Shown in pieces: positions 40,588-52,932 of a stretch of DNA of 64,000 nt (position 1 is the first letter of the stretch; each line of letters starts with the position of its first letter). A model generated the notes under the pieces. The model was given only the letters and a program-made list of their open reading frames with translations, was not told where the DNA came from and did not search any database. A program made the position numbers and the translations under genes. Origin of the DNA: DATCDE01 sp038252405 (lineage in GTDB: Bacteria > Actinomycetota > Actinomycetes > Prado026); the NCBI GenBank assembly GCA_038252405.1, contig JBBSAJ010000010.1:17668-81667 (forward strand). The letters are read 5' to 3'.

Positions 40588-41084
40588 GACGCCTCCTTCA
40601 CGAGCAGCTGGCCGGCGGCGGCCACCACGACGTCCCGGTCTGCGGCATACCGCGGCCGGAAGCCGGTGGCCAGCTGCCGGTCCCCGTGCCGCCAGGTCAG
40701 CACGACCAGGCCGTCGTCCTCGACGACCGTCCCGGCCATGCCCTTGGCCAGCTGGACGCCGGTGAGCCGCTCGGCCGGCACGAACACGTCCGGTGCGCCC
40801 TCGCGGGCCAGCAGCACACCGCGGCGCACGACCGTGACGTGCGCGTTGCTGCGCACGCCCAGGCCGTGCACGACGATGCGGTCCAGCCAGTCCCCCGCTG
40901 AGGTGGTGGCCACGTAGACGCCCTCGACGTCGTCGACGAGCGGCTCCCCGAGGCCGGCCGGCACGGCCGGCAACCCGGGCAGGTCGGCCTGCCGGCGGCC
41001 CCTGTTGCGCCAGCCCCGGGCCATCCCGGCCACACCCAGCAGCACGAGCAGCACGATGGCCACGGACAGCAGGGTCCGAGTCAT
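40584..41084 (-). CDS. membrane-anchored PH-like protein of the pyr operon
   Basis: 166 residues. One N-terminal helix ([19 protein letters not shown], residues 4-22), a basic stop-transfer stretch, then a soluble beta-rich domain ([54 protein letters not shown]) of the bacterial PH-like type. A gene of this kind lies between pyrC and carA in many actinobacteria (Rv1382 in M. tuberculosis). It overlaps both neighbours by 4 nt, so it is made with the enzymes. The function is unknown; no catalytic residues are apparent. Confidence 0.8.
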   Translation of the reverse strand: MTRTLLSVAIVLLVLLGVAGMARGWRNRGRRQADLPGLPAVPAGLGEPLVDDVEGVYVATTSAGDWLDRIVVHGLGVRSNAHVTVVRRGVLLAREGAPDVFVPAERLTGVQLAKGMAGTVVEDDGLVVLTWRHGDRQLATGFRPRYAADRDVVVAAAGQLLVKEAS

Positions 41085-42363
41085 GCCAGCCTCCCGTCGA
41101 GCACGGTGGGCCGGCCGCGCAGGAAGGTGGCCACCACCCGCGCGGGCAGCTCGCGCCCGGCGTACGGGGTGTTGTGGCTGAGCGAGGCCAGCCGGCCCGG
41201 GTCGACCGACCAGGTTCCGGCCGGGTCGACCAGGGTGACGTTGGCCGGCTCGCCCACCGCGAGCGGCCGGCCGTGGTCGGCGACCCGCCCGATCTGTGCG
41301 GGGCGCACCGACATCCGGTCGGCGACGCCGGCCCAGTCCAGCAGCCCGGGCTCGACCATGGCCGCGGCCACCACGCCGAGCGCGGTCTCCAGGCCGACCA
41401 TGCCGAACGCCGCCGCGGCCCACTCGCAGTCCTTGTCCTCGACCGGGTGCGGCGCGTGGTCGGTGGCCACCACGTCGATGGTCCCGTCGGCCAGCCCGGC
41501 CCGCAGCGCGGCCACGTCGTCGGCCGAGCGCAGCGGTGGGTTCACCTTGTAGACCGGGTCGTAGCTGGCGACCAGGTCCTCGGTGAGCAGCAGGTGGTGC
41601 GGGGTCACCTCCGCGGTGACCGGGAAGCCCCGCTCCTTGGCCAGCCGGATGATCTCCACCGAGCCGGCCGTGGACACGTGGCACACGTGCAGCCGGGAGC
41701 CGACGTGCGCCGCCAGCAGGACGTCCCTGGCGATGACCGCCTCCTCGGCGACGCCCGGCCAGCCGCGCAGGCCGAGCACCCCGGAGAGCACGCCCTCGTT
41801 CATCTGGGCGTCCTCGGTCAGCCGCGGTTCCTGCGCGTGCTGGGCGATCACCCCGTCGAACGCCTTGACGTACTCCAGCGCCCGGCGCATCAGGACGGCG
41901 TCCGAGACGCAATGGCCGTCGTCGGAGAAGACCCGCACCGAGGCGGCCGAGTCGGCCATCGCGCCGAGCTCGGCGAGCTGCCTGCCGTCCAGACCCACGG
42001 TAACCGCGCCGACCGGCCGGACGTCGCAGTGGCCGGCCTGCTGGCCGAGCCGCCACACCTGCTCGACCACCCCGGCAGTGTCGGCCACCGGGTCGGTGTT
42101 GGCCATGGCGTGGACGGCGGTGAACCCGCCGAGCGCGGCCGCCCGGGTCCCGGTCTCGACCGTCTCGCTGTCCTCCCGGCCGGGCTCGCGCAGGTGGGTG
42201 TGCAGATCGACCAGCCCGGGCAGGGCGACCAGCCCGGCACCGTCGAGGACCTGCGCGTCGCCGGCGTCCAGACTCTGGCCCACGGCGGCGATCATGCCGT
42301 CCCGCAGCAGCAGGTCGGTGGGGTCACCGCCCAGGGGTCGCACGCCCCGCAACAGCCAGCCGC

Positions 42364-42367
<4 letters not shown>
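41081..42367 (-). CDS. pyrC: dihydroorotase
   Basis: 428 residues from the GTG at 42367. Amidohydrolase motifs: [19 protein letters not shown] near 55 (metal His-x-His), [19 protein letters not shown] near 230, [17 protein letters not shown] near 255, and [19 protein letters not shown] near 300 (catalytic Asp). This is the long, class I type dihydroorotase. It closes carbamoyl-aspartate to dihydroorotate. The start overlaps the pyrB stop by 4 nt, GTGA. Confidence 0.96.
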
Positions 42368-43982
<1,615 letters not shown>

Positions 43983-44029
43983 CCAGCCGGGTCGGGGTCG
44001 TCCGAACGGACCGTTAGCACCCATCCGCC

Positions 44030-44058
44030 TTGACGGGCTTGATCACCCTCCGTAACGT
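44030..44058 (+). promoter_or_regulatory. bldD promoter with possible BldD box in the spacer
   Basis: TTGACG (44030-44035) and TAACGT (44053-44058) are separated by exactly 17 bases, the best sigma-70-type promoter in the window. The spacer holds tgatcaccc (44040-44048), shared with the palindrome before the GGDEF gene; ccgtaacgtcacgg (44050-44063) over the -10 is nearly palindromic. Both could be BldD sites for autorepression, which is known for Streptomyces bldD. Confidence 0.6.
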
Positions 44059-44127
44059 CACGGAGCGTCACGGTCCAGCACCGGCGGTCGCCGGTGAGGG
44101 GGGGCCACCGGGGATTGAGGGGGGTCC

Positions 44128-44619
44128 ATGACGTCCGACTACGGCAGAGCGCTCGGCGCTCGCCTACGGGCGATCCGCACGCAGCAGGGGCTGTCGCTGC
44201 ACGGGGTGGAGGAGAAGAGCCAGGGCCGCTGGAAGGCGGTCGTGGTCGGCTCCTACGAGCGCGGCGACCGCGCCGTCACGGTGCAGAAGCTGGCCGAGCT
44301 GGCCGACTTCTACGGCGTCCCGGTCAGCGAGCTGCTGCCCGGCTCGCTGCCGAACGGCGGGGCCGAGGCGCCGCCGCGGCTGGTCCTCGACCTGGAGCGG
44401 CTGTCCGCCGTCCCGGCCGAGAAGGCCGGCCCGCTGGCCCGCTACGTGGCGACCATCCAGAGCCAGCGCGGCGACTACAACGGGCGGGTGCTGTCGGTCC
44501 GGCAGGAGGACCTGCGCACCCTGGCCGTGATCTACGACGCGTCACCGACCGCACTGGTCGAGCAGTTCATCACCTGGGGCGTGCTGGACGCCGACGCCCG
44601 CCGCGCCGTCACGGACTGA
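44128..44619 (+). CDS. bldD: BldD, c-di-GMP-responsive developmental regulator
   Basis: 163 residues, very close to Streptomyces BldD over the whole length. N-terminal XRE helix-turn-helix: LRAIRTQQGLSLHGVEEKSQ and VVVGSYERGDRAVTVQKLAE. C-terminal c-di-GMP domain: the RxD-x8-RxxD signature is intact as RGD (114-116) and RQED (125-128). In Streptomyces a c-di-GMP tetramer dimerises BldD, which then represses sporulation genes and diguanylate cyclase genes. The ATG has a G-rich site (GAGGGGGG) just upstream. It is divergent from pyrR, the same neighbour as in Streptomyces. Confidence 0.96.
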   Translation: MTSDYGRALGARLRAIRTQQGLSLHGVEEKSQGRWKAVVVGSYERGDRAVTVQKLAELADFYGVPVSELLPGSLPNGGAEAPPRLVLDLERLSAVPAEKAGPLARYVATIQSQRGDYNGRVLSVRQEDLRTLAVIYDASPTALVEQFITWGVLDADARRAVTD

Positions 44620-44629
44620 CCCTGGTCAG
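44616..44629. terminator. small hairpin between bldD and pyk
   Basis: ctgac (44616-44620), loop cctg, gtcag (44625-44629) spans the bldD stop and the six-base gap to the convergent pyk. The outer ggac/gtcc can add pairs. There is no T-run, so it is a weak terminator candidate. Confidence 0.3.
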
Positions 44630-46080
44630 CCGGTCCGCGCGGTCGTGTAGGCGCGGCTGATGCCCCTGACCGCGTTGCCCATCTTGTGCACGCGCAGCGC
44701 GTTGGTGCTCCCCGGGATGCCGGGGGGCGCGCCGGCCACGATGACCACGTCGTCACCGACCGAGCAGCGGCCGATGTCCAACAGGGCGGTGTCGACCTGC
44801 AGCACCATGTCGTCGGTGTGCGTCACGGACGGGACCAGGAACGTCTCGATCCCCCAGGACAGGGCCAGCTGGCTGCGCACGGACGGTGTCGGCGTGAACG
44901 CCAGCAGCGGGATCGGTGAGCGGTACTTGGCCAGCCGGCGGGCCGACGCCCCCGTCTCGGTGAACGCGACCAGCGACTTGGCCCCGATCGACTCGCCCAC
45001 GCGGGCCGCGGCCAGGCAGATGGCACCGGCCATGGTGCGCGGCTTCGGCTGCCCGGGCGCCAGGTCGACGAGGGTCTCCCGCTCCACCGCCTCGATGATG
45101 CGGGCCATGGTGCGCACCGCCTCGGTCGGGTAGCGGCCCACCGACGTCTCGCCGGAGAGCATGACCGCGTCGGTATGGTCCAGGATCGCGTTGGCGACGT
45201 CGGAGGTCTCGGCCCTCGTCGGGCGGGACGCACCGATCATCGACTCGAGCATCTGGGTGGCCACGATCACCGGCTTGGCGTACTCGCGGGCCAAGGTGAC
45301 CGCGCGCTTCTGGACGAGCGGCACCTCCTCCAGCGGCAGCTCCACGCCGAGGTCGCCGCGGGCCACCATGATCCCGTCGAAGGCGTCGACGATCTCCTCG
45401 AGCCGCTCCACGGCCTGCGGCTTCTCGATCTTGGCGATGACCGGGAGGAAGACGCCCTCCTCGCGCATGACGTCGTGCACGATGTCGATGTCGCTGGCCG
45501 AGCGGACGAAGGACAGCGCGATCAGGTCGACCCGCAGCCGCAGCGCCCAGCGCAGGTCCTCGATGTCCTTCTCGGACATCGCCGGGACGCTGACGGCGAC
45601 GCCGGGCAGGTTGATGCCCTTGTGGTCGGAGACCATCCCGCCCTCGAGGACCGTGGTCACCACCCGGGGACCGTCCACGGCCACCACCTCGACGGCGACC
45701 TTGCCGTCGTCGATGAGGATCCGGTCGCCCACGGTCACGTCGCCGGGCAGCCCCGCGTACGTCGTCGACACCAGGTCGACGGTGCCGGGCACGTCCTCGG
45801 TGGTGATGGTGAACTGGGCGCCGGCGCTCAGCAGCACCGGGCCGCCCGCGAAGTTGCCCAGCCGGATCTTGGGGCCCTGCAGGTCGACCAGGATGCCGAC
45901 CCCACGGCCGGACTCGTCGGAGGCCTGCCGGACCGCCCGGTAGCCCGCCTCGTGGTCGGCGTAGCTGCCGTGGCTGAGATTCATCCGGGCCACGTCCATA
46001 CCCGCGGCCACCAGGTCACGGATGGCGTCCAGGGTCGAGGTGGCCGGACCCAACGTGCAGACGATCTTCGCTCGGCGCAT
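44626..46080 (-). CDS. pyk: pyruvate kinase
   Basis: 484 residues from the ATG at 46080 (RRAKIVCTLGPATSTLDAIR). Barrel motifs: ARMNLSHGSYADHEAGYRA, substrate loop ILVDLQGPKIRLGNF near 75, catalytic PVIAKIEKPQAVERLEEI near 220, and MVARGDLGVELPLEEVPL near 245. The C-terminal allosteric domain is complete and ends TARTG. It converts PEP and ADP to pyruvate and ATP. TAGGGT eight bases before the ATG suggests a near-leaderless mRNA. It is convergent with bldD. Confidence 0.96.
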   Translation of the reverse strand: MRRAKIVCTLGPATSTLDAIRDLVAAGMDVARMNLSHGSYADHEAGYRAVRQASDESGRGVGILVDLQGPKIRLGNFAGGPVLLSAGAQFTITTEDVPGTVDLVSTTYAGLPGDVTVGDRILIDDGKVAVEVVAVDGPRVVTTVLEGGMVSDHKGINLPGVAVSVPAMSEKDIEDLRWALRLRVDLIALSFVRSASDIDIVHDVMREEGVFLPVIAKIEKPQAVERLEEIVDAFDGIMVARGDLGVELPLEEVPLVQKRAVTLAREYAKPVIVATQMLESMIGASRPTRAETSDVANAILDHTDAVMLSGETSVGRYPTEAVRTMARIIEAVERETLVDLAPGQPKPRTMAGAICLAAARVGESIGAKSLVAFTETGASARRLAKYRSPIPLLAFTPTPSVRSQLALSWGIETFLVPSVTHTDDMVLQVDTALLDIGRCSVGDDVVIVAGAPPGIPGSTNALRVHKMGNAVRGISRAYTTARTG

Positions 46081-46088
46081 GTCTGTAG

Positions 46089-46094
46089 ACCCTA
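46089..46094 (-). promoter_or_regulatory. -10 of pyk
   Basis: TAGGGT read leftward, eight bases before the ATG at 46080 in the 35-base gap after gltD. No Shine-Dalgarno is seen before the ATG. Confidence 0.45.
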
Positions 46095-46115
46095 CCCAGG
46101 GGTGGGCCGCCAGGC

Positions 46116-47570
46116 TCAGACCGTCACGGGCCGCGCGTTCGGGTCGATCGGGGCCGGCAGGTTCGTCGTCCCGGTGAGGAAACGGTCCACGGCAGCCGCG
46201 CAGGAGCGGCCCTCCGCGATGGCCCACACGATCAGCGACTGCCCGCGCCCGGCGTCCCCGGCCACGAAGACGCCGTCGACCGAGGTGGCGTACTGCCGGT
46301 CCCGGGTCACGGTGCCCCGCGCGTCCAGCTCCACCCCGAGCTGCTCGATCAGCCCGTCCGGCTGCGGGCCGGAGAACCCCATGGCCAGCAGCACCAGATC
46401 GGCCGGGATCTCCCGCACCGAGCCGGGCACCTCCTCGAACCGGCCGTCCACCAGGCTGACCTCGACCAGCTCGAGTGCCCGGACCCGGCCCTGCGCGTCC
46501 CCGACGAACCGATTGGTGCTCACCGCGAACACCCGGTCCCCGCCTTCCTCGTGGGCGCTGGAGACCCGGTAGGTCATCGGGTAGGTCGGCCAGGGCTGGC
46601 CGGCCGTCCGGTCCGCCGGCGGCCGGGGCAGGATCTCCAGCTGGGTCACCGAGGCGGCGCCCTGGCGCAGCGAGGTGCCCAGGCAGTCCGCGCCGGTGTC
46701 GCCACCGCCGATGATCACCACGTGCTTGCCGGTCGCGGACTCCGGCGGCTCGGCCAGGTCGCCCTCCTGCACCCGGTTGGCCAGCGGCAGGAAATCCATG
46801 GCCTGGTACACCCCGGCCAGCTCACGGCCGGGCACGTGAAGGTCGCGCGGGACGGTGGCGCCGACGGCCAGCACGACGGCGTCGAACCGGCGGCGCAGGT
46901 CGTGGCCGGTGAGGTCCACGCCGACGTTGACCCCGGTGCGGAACCGGGTGCCCTCGGCCTCCATCTGGGCCAGCCGCCGGTCCAGGTGCCGCTTTTCCAT
47001 CTTGAACTCGGGGATGCCGTAACGCAGCAGCCCACCGATCCGGTCGGCCCGCTCCAGGACGGCGACCGTGTGCCCGGCCCTGGTCAGCTGCTGGGCCGCG
47101 GCGAGCCCGGCCGGGCCGGAGCCCACGACCGCGACGGTGCGCCCGGACAGCCGGCCGGGCGGCTGCGGGGTGACCCAGCCGGCCTCCCAGGCCCGGTCGA
47201 TGATCGAGACCTCAACCTGCTTGATGGTGACCGGGTCGGCGTTGATGCCCAGCACGCAGGCGGTCTCGCACGGCGCCGGGCACAGCCGCCCGGTGAACTC
47301 GGGGAAGTTGTTGGTCGCGTGCAGCCGCTCGACCGCCACCCGCCAGTCGTCGCGCCACACCAGGTCGTTCCACTCGGGGATCAGGTTCCCCAGCGGGCAG
47401 CCGTTGTGGCAGAACGGGATGCCGCAGTCCATGCACCGGCCGGCCTGGGCCTCCAGCGCACCGGGCCCCATCGGCTCGTAGACCTCGCGCCAGTCCTGCA
47501 GCCGCACGTCCACGGGCCGACGCTTCGGCAGCTCGCGGGGCGTGGTGAGGAAGCCCTTGGGGTCAGCCAC
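46116..47570 (-). CDS. gltD: glutamate synthase small subunit
   Basis: 484 residues from the GTG at 47570, overlapping the gltB stop by 8 nt. N-terminal ferredoxin-like domain with Cys in [18 protein letters not shown] near 47 and [13 protein letters not shown] near 95. FAD loop [20 protein letters not shown] near 148, NADPH loop [20 protein letters not shown] near 290, and [21 protein letters not shown] near 450. It passes electrons from NADPH to GltB. Confidence 0.96.
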   Translation of the reverse strand: MADPKGFLTTPRELPKRRPVDVRLQDWREVYEPMGPGALEAQAGRCMDCGIPFCHNGCPLGNLIPEWNDLVWRDDWRVAVERLHATNNFPEFTGRLCPAPCETACVLGINADPVTIKQVEVSIIDRAWEAGWVTPQPPGRLSGRTVAVVGSGPAGLAAAQQLTRAGHTVAVLERADRIGGLLRYGIPEFKMEKRHLDRRLAQMEAEGTRFRTGVNVGVDLTGHDLRRRFDAVVLAVGATVPRDLHVPGRELAGVYQAMDFLPLANRVQEGDLAEPPESATGKHVVIIGGGDTGADCLGTSLRQGAASVTQLEILPRPPADRTAGQPWPTYPMTYRVSSAHEEGGDRVFAVSTNRFVGDAQGRVRALELVEVSLVDGRFEEVPGSVREIPADLVLLAMGFSGPQPDGLIEQLGVELDARGTVTRDRQYATSVDGVFVAGDAGRGQSLIVWAIAEGRSCAAAVDRFLTGTTNLPAPIDPNARPVTV

Positions 47571-50500
47571 GGGAGGCCTCCATGATCGTCTCGATGGCGT
47601 CGCGGCCCTCCTGCTCGGCACGCAGCTTGGCCTGCAGCACCCGCTTGAAGTCCTTGGGCATGACGGTCGTGAACCGGACCCGGGACGACGGCCAGTCGAC
47701 CAGCAGCGCCTCCGCCACCACCGACCCGGTCTCCTCGGCATGCCGCCGCACCAGCTCGACCAGCCGCTCGGCCTCCGCGTCGTCGACCGGCTCGAGGTCG
47801 ACCATCTCGCGGTTGACCCGCGAGGTGTCCAGGTCGAGCACGTAGGCGACGCCCCCGGACATGCCGGCCGCGAGGTTGCGGCCGGTGGGGCCGAGCACGA
47901 CCGCCACACCGCCGGTCATGTACTCGCAGGCATGGTCACCGACCCCCTCGACCACCGCGATGGCGCCGGAGTTGCGCACGCAGAACCGCTCGCCGACGAC
48001 GCCGCGGACGAACACCTCGCCCGACGTCGCGCCGTAGAGCAGCACGTTCCCGGCGATCACGTTGTCCTCGGCCACGAACGGGGCTCGCCGGTCCGGCCGG
48101 ACGATGACCCGGCCGCCGGACAGCCCCTTGCCGACGTAGTCGTTGGCGTCACCCTCCAGCCGCAGCGTGACGCCCGGAGGCAGGAACGCCCCGAACGACT
48201 GCCCGGCCGAGCCGGTGAGGGTCACGTCGATGGTGCCGTCCGGCAGGCCGGCGCCGCCGTAGCGGCGGGTGACCTCCGAGCCGAGCATGGTGCCGACGGT
48301 GCGGTTGACGTTGCGCACGGTGACCTGGGCGCGGACCGGCTCACCCCGCTCGAGTGCGTCCCCGGCCAGCGCGATCAGCTCGTTGTCGAGCGCCTTGTCC
48401 AGCCCGTGGTCCTGCTCGACCGTGCGGCGCCGGGGCAGCCCGGCTGGCAGGTCCGGCACGTGCAGCACCGGCGAGAGGTCCAGCCCGCTGGCCTTCCAGT
48501 GGGTGACCGCCCGCCTCACGTCGAGCATCTCGGCCTGGCCGATGGCCTCCTCGAGGGTGCGGAAGCCGAGCGCGGCCAGGTGCTCGCGGACCTCCTCGGC
48601 GATGTACTCGAAGAACGTCTCGACGAACTCCGGCCGGCCGCTGAACCGCTCCCGCAGCGGCGGGTTCTGGGTGGCCACCCCCACCGGGCAGGTGTCGAGG
48701 TGGCAGACCCGCATCATCACGCAGCCCATCACCACCAGCGGCGCGGTGGCGAAGCCGTACTCCTCGGCGCCGAGCAGCGCCGCGATGACCACGTCCCGCC
48801 CGGTCTTGAGCTGGCCGTCGGCCTGGACGACGATCCGGTCGCGCAGCCCGTTGAGCAGCAGCGTCTGCTGGGTCTCGGCCAGGCCCAGCTCCCACGGCGT
48901 CCCCGCGTGCTTGAGCGAGGTGAGCGGCGAGGCGCCGGTGCCGCCGTCGTGCCCGGAGATGAGCACGACGTCCGCGTGCGCCTTGGCCACCCCCGCGGCC
49001 ACCGTGCCGACACCGACCTCGGACACCAGCTTCACGTGCACCCGGGCCCGGTTGTTGGCGTTCTTCAGGTCGTGGATGAGCTGGGCGAGGTCCTCGATCG
49101 AGTAGATGTCGTGGTGCGGCGGCGGCGAGATCAGCCCCACGCCCGGGGTGGAGTGCCGGGTGCGCGCGATCCACGGGTACACCTTGTGGGCCGGCAGCTG
49201 GCCGCCCTCCCCCGGCTTGGCGCCCTGGGCCATCTTGATCTGCAGGTCGTCGGCGTTGACCAGGTACTCGCTGGTCACCCCGAAGCGGCCACTGGCCACC
49301 TGCTTGATCGCCGAGCGCTTCGAGTCACCGTTCGGGCCGGGCACGAACCGCTCCGGGTCCTCGCCGCCCTCCCCCGTGTTGGACTTGCCGCCGAGGCGGT
49401 TCATGGCGACCGCGAGGGTCTCGTGCGCCTCCTGGCTGATCGAGCCGTAGGACATCGCGCCGGTGGAGAACCGCTTGACGATCTCGGCGACCGGCTCGAC
49501 CTCGTCGAGCGGCACCGCCGGGCGCAGCCCGGTGCGGAACGAGAACAGCCCGCGCAGCGTCATCAACCGCTCCGACTGGTCGTCGACCCGGCGGCTGTAC
49601 TCGCGGAACACGTCGAACCGCTTGGCGCGGGTCGCGTGCTGGAGCCGGAACACCGTCTCGGGGTCGAACAGGTGCGGCTCGCCCTCGCGCCGCCACTGGT
49701 ACTCCCCGCCCACCGCCAGCTGCCGGTGCGCCGGCGAGATCCCCGACGGCGGGTAGGCCACCGCGTGCCGGCGGGCGACCTCCTCGGCGATGACGTCCAG
49801 GCCGACCCCGCCGAGCCGGGAAGCAGTCCCGGTGAAGTACCGGTCGACCACCTCCTGGGACAGCCCGAGCGCCTCGAACACCTGGGCGCCGCGGTAGGAG
49901 GCCACCGTGGAGATGCCCATCTTGGACATGACCTTGAGCACGCCCTTGCCGAGCGCCTTGATCAGGTTGCGGATCGCCTTCTCCGGAGTGAGCCCGGGGA
50001 TCACCCCACGCCGGACCAGGCTCTCGACCGACTCCATGGCCAGGTAGGGGTTGACGGCGGCGGCGCCGTACCCGACGAGCAGGGCCGCGTGGTGGACCTC
50101 ACGCACGTCGCCCGCCTCGACGAGCAGCGAGACCTGGGTGCGCTCCTTGCTGCGCACCAGGTGGTGGTGCACCGCAGCCGTCAGCAGCAGCGACGGGATG
50201 GGCGCGTGCTCGGCGTCGGAGTCCCGGTCGGAGAGCACGAAGAAGCGGCTGCCGCGCTCGATGGCTGCCGAGACCTCGGCGCAGATCTCGTCGATGCGCG
50301 GGGCCAGCGCGGCGCCGCCCCCGTGCACCGGGAAGAGCCCGCGCACGGTCATCGAGGCGAAGCCCGGCAGGTCACCGTCGGCGTTGATGTGCTTGATCTT
50401 GGCCAGCTCGTCGTTGTCGATGACCGGGAACGGCAGCACGACCTGGCGGCAGGCCGACGGGCTGGCCTCGAGCAGGTTGCCCTCCGGCCCGATGACGGTG

Positions 50501-52101
50501 CCCAGCGAGGTGACCAGCTCCTCGCGGATCGCGTCCAGCGGCGGGTTGGTGACCTGCGCGAACGACTGGGCGAAGTAGTCGAACAGCAGCCGCGGCTTGT
50601 CGGACAGCACGGCGACCGGCGAGTCGGTGCCCATGGAGCCGATCGCCTCGGCCCCGGCGCGGGCCATGGGGGCCAGCAGCACCCGCAGCTCCTCCTCGGT
50701 GTAGCCGAAGGTCTGCTGCCGCCGGGCCACCGACTCGGCCGTGTGCGTCACGTGCTCACGGTCCGGCAGGTCCTCCAGGTGGATCAGTCCGGCGTGCAGC
50801 CACTCCCCGTACGGGCGCTCGGCGGCCAGCGCCGCCTTGACCTCGTCGTCCTCGACGATGCGGCCCTCGACGGTGTCCACCAGGAACATCCGGCCGGGCT
50901 GCAGCCGGCCCTTGCGGACGACGGTGGCCGGGTCCAGGTCGAGCACGCCGACCTCGCTGGCCAGCACGACCAGCCCCTCGTCGGTGACCCAGAACCGGCC
51001 GGGACGCAGCCCGTTGCGGTCCAGCACCGCCCCGATCAGGCTGCCGTCGGTGAAGGCCACGGCGGCCGGGCCGTCCCACGGCTCCATCAAGGTGGCGTGG
51101 TACTGGTAGAAGTCGCGCCGGGCGGGGTCCATCGAGGTGTGGTTCTCCCACGCCTCCGGGATCATCATCAGCACGGCGTGCGGCAGCGACCGGCCGCCCA
51201 GGTAGAGCAGCTCCAGCGCCTCGTCGAAGGACGCCGAGTCGCTGTGACCCTCGGTGCAGACGGGGAACAGCCGGCTCAGGTCCCCGGGGATCAGGTCGGT
51301 GGCCAGCTGCGACTCCCGGGCCCGCATCCAGTTCCGGTTGCCCTTGACCGTGTTGATCTCGCCGTTGTGGGCGATGTACCGGTACGGGTGGGCCAGCGGC
51401 CAGGACGGGAAGGTGTTGGTGGAGAACCGGGAGTGCACCAGCGCCAGCGCGCTGTCGAACCGCGGGTCGGACAGGTCCGGGTAGAACGGCTCGAGCTGCC
51501 CGGTCGTGAGCATGCCCTTGTAGACCAGCCGCCGGGTGGACAGGCTCGGGAAGTAGACGTCCGGCCCGCGCTCGGCCCGCTTGCGCAGCGCGAAAGCCAT
51601 CCGCTCCAGGCCGAGCCCCACGACCCGGCCGGAGCGCGCGGCGACGAACAGCTGGCGGAGCCTGGGCATCACCGAGCGGGCGGTCGCACCGAGCAGGGAC
51701 GGGTCGGTGGGCAGCTCTCGCCAGCCGAGGACCTGCAGCCCCTCCTCCTCGGCGAGCCCGGTGATCCGCGCCACCGCGGCCGCGTCGGCGGCGTCGTCGT
51801 CCGGCAGGAACGCCGTCCCCACCGCGTACTCCCCCTTCGGGGGCAGCGGGAAGTCCACGACCGCGCGCAGGAAGCCGTCCGGGACCTGCACGAGGATGCC
51901 GGCGCCGTCCCCGCTGTCCGGCTCGGCGCCGGAGGCCCCGCGATGCTCCAGGTTGCGCAGCGCCGTGAGCGCCTGGTCGACGATCCGGTGACTGGCCACG
52001 CCGGTGAGGGTGGCCACGAAGGCAACGCCGCAGGCGTCCCGCTCCTGGGCCGGGTCGTAGAGACCCTGGCCGACGGGGTGGGCGGAGAAGGCAGCGGGCA
52101 C
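47563..52101 (-). CDS. gltB: glutamate synthase large subunit (ferredoxin/NADPH type)
   Basis: 1512 residues, full length. The amidotransferase domain begins at the Ntn Cys in [16 protein letters not shown] near residue 24. The FMN barrel (about 840-1190) contains [40 protein letters not shown] and [19 protein letters not shown]; the 3Fe-4S Cys cluster is [15 protein letters not shown]. The C-terminal beta-helix domain is GXGXG type. It makes two glutamates from glutamine and 2-oxoglutarate. The start is GTG with GGGAG upstream. Confidence 0.97.
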   Translation of the reverse strand: MPAAFSAHPVGQGLYDPAQERDACGVAFVATLTGVASHRIVDQALTALRNLEHRGASGAEPDSGDGAGILVQVPDGFLRAVVDFPLPPKGEYAVGTAFLPDDDAADAAAVARITGLAEEEGLQVLGWRELPTDPSLLGATARSVMPRLRQLFVAARSGRVVGLGLERMAFALRKRAERGPDVYFPSLSTRRLVYKGMLTTGQLEPFYPDLSDPRFDSALALVHSRFSTNTFPSWPLAHPYRYIAHNGEINTVKGNRNWMRARESQLATDLIPGDLSRLFPVCTEGHSDSASFDEALELLYLGGRSLPHAVLMMIPEAWENHTSMDPARRDFYQYHATLMEPWDGPAAVAFTDGSLIGAVLDRNGLRPGRFWVTDEGLVVLASEVGVLDLDPATVVRKGRLQPGRMFLVDTVEGRIVEDDEVKAALAAERPYGEWLHAGLIHLEDLPDREHVTHTAESVARRQQTFGYTEEELRVLLAPMARAGAEAIGSMGTDSPVAVLSDKPRLLFDYFAQSFAQVTNPPLDAIREELVTSLGTVIGPEGNLLEASPSACRQVVLPFPVIDNDELAKIKHINADGDLPGFASMTVRGLFPVHGGGAALAPRIDEICAEVSAAIERGSRFFVLSDRDSDAEHAPIPSLLLTAAVHHHLVRSKERTQVSLLVEAGDVREVHHAALLVGYGAAAVNPYLAMESVESLVRRGVIPGLTPEKAIRNLIKALGKGVLKVMSKMGISTVASYRGAQVFEALGLSQEVVDRYFTGTASRLGGVGLDVIAEEVARRHAVAYPPSGISPAHRQLAVGGEYQWRREGEPHLFDPETVFRLQHATRAKRFDVFREYSRRVDDQSERLMTLRGLFSFRTGLRPAVPLDEVEPVAEIVKRFSTGAMSYGSISQEAHETLAVAMNRLGGKSNTGEGGEDPERFVPGPNGDSKRSAIKQVASGRFGVTSEYLVNADDLQIKMAQGAKPGEGGQLPAHKVYPWIARTRHSTPGVGLISPPPHHDIYSIEDLAQLIHDLKNANNRARVHVKLVSEVGVGTVAAGVAKAHADVVLISGHDGGTGASPLTSLKHAGTPWELGLAETQQTLLLNGLRDRIVVQADGQLKTGRDVVIAALLGAEEYGFATAPLVVMGCVMMRVCHLDTCPVGVATQNPPLRERFSGRPEFVETFFEYIAEEVREHLAALGFRTLEEAIGQAEMLDVRRAVTHWKASGLDLSPVLHVPDLPAGLPRRRTVEQDHGLDKALDNELIALAGDALERGEPVRAQVTVRNVNRTVGTMLGSEVTRRYGGAGLPDGTIDVTLTGSAGQSFGAFLPPGVTLRLEGDANDYVGKGLSGGRVIVRPDRRAPFVAEDNVIAGNVLLYGATSGEVFVRGVVGERFCVRNSGAIAVVEGVGDHACEYMTGGVAVVLGPTGRNLAAGMSGGVAYVLDLDTSRVNREMVDLEPVDDAEAERLVELVRRHAEETGSVVAEALLVDWPSSRVRFTTVMPKDFKRVLQAKLRAEQEGRDAIETIMEASRG

Positions 52102-52170
52102 GGTGGCTCCCGTTCGTCGTCCGGCTCGATGGTTCTGCCAGGGACGACGTTGGCCCTGAGCTGTGGCGGG

Positions 52171-52176
52171 AGCGTA
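52171..52176 (-). promoter_or_regulatory. -10 of gltBD
   Basis: TACGCT read leftward lies about 70 bases before the gltB GTG, in the 96-base gap after the VIT1-like gene. The leader carries GGGAG near the start. No -35 matching TTGACA is evident. Confidence 0.4.
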
Positions 52177-52197
52177 ACACGCCGGAAACCGGTGCCC

Positions 52198-52932
52198 CTA
52201 GCCGGTGGTGACCCCCACGAGGGCCCCGATGCCGTAGGTGAGCCCGGCCGCGCCGAGGCCGAAGCCGAGCTGGCGCAACCCTGCGTACCACCAGCTGCGC
52301 GGGGTGATCCGGGACACCAGCGCCCCCGCGCCGAACAGGCCCAGCGCCGAGACGACCAGCGCGGGCAGCAGGTCCGTGGCGCCGAAGAGGTAGGGGATCA
52401 CCGGGAGGATCGCACCGCTCAGGAAGGCCACGAAGGACGAGCCGGCCGCGACCACGGGGCTGGCCAGCTGCTGCGGGTCCACCCCGAGCTCGAGCATGGC
52501 GTGCACCCGGACGGCCCGGTCGGTGTCCCGCGAGATCTGCCGGGCCACCTCGTAGGCCAGCTCCGGCTCGACCCCGCGGTCGATGTAGCTGTGCGCCAGC
52601 TCGGCCAGCTCACCGTCGGCATTGCGCTCCAGCTCGAGCCGCTCGATGATCAGCTCGCGCTCGGCCAGCTCGTTCTGCGATCGGACCGACACGTACTCGC
52701 CCGCGGCCATCGAGAAGGCGCCGGCCCCCAGGCCGGCGAACCCGGCCAGCACGACGGTCGACGACGACACCCCGCCACCGGCCATGCCGGCGATGAGCGC
52801 GAAGTTGGACACCAGGCCGTCCATGGCGCCGAAGACCGCAGCCCGTAGCCAGCCGCCGCTGACGTCCTGGTGGGCGTGGTGGACCTCGGCCGACTGACCC
52901 GAGGAAACGGACGAGGAGTCCGGCGTCGTCAT
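52198..52932 (-). CDS. VIT1/CCC1-family membrane metal transporter
   Basis: 244 residues. Hydrophobic segments: [20 protein letters not shown] near 30, [20 protein letters not shown] near 65, and three more after 165. Between them is a soluble, Glu-rich stretch ([20 protein letters not shown]) that in VIT1-type iron/manganese transporters binds metal. The family exports Fe or Mn across membranes. The ATG at 52932 overlaps the lgt stop, so it is co-translated with lgt; a functional link is not evident. Confidence 0.88.
   Translation of the reverse strand: MTTPDSSSVSSGQSAEVHHAHQDVSGGWLRAAVFGAMDGLVSNFALIAGMAGGGVSSSTVVLAGFAGLGAGAFSMAAGEYVSVRSQNELAERELIIERLELERNADGELAELAHSYIDRGVEPELAYEVARQISRDTDRAVRVHAMLELGVDPQQLASPVVAAGSSFVAFLSGAILPVIPYLFGATDLLPALVVSALGLFGAGALVSRITPRSWWYAGLRQLGFGLGAAGLTYGIGALVGVTTG

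Noticed and set aside
47542..52848. Open frame of about 1768 codons on the plus strand opposite gltB, the VIT1-like gene and the intergenic region
   Set aside because: It is antisense to the complete, well-recognised gltB. Its product is a low-complexity Arg/His/Gln/Gly/Val mixture typical of a GC-biased shadow frame; no family resemblance.
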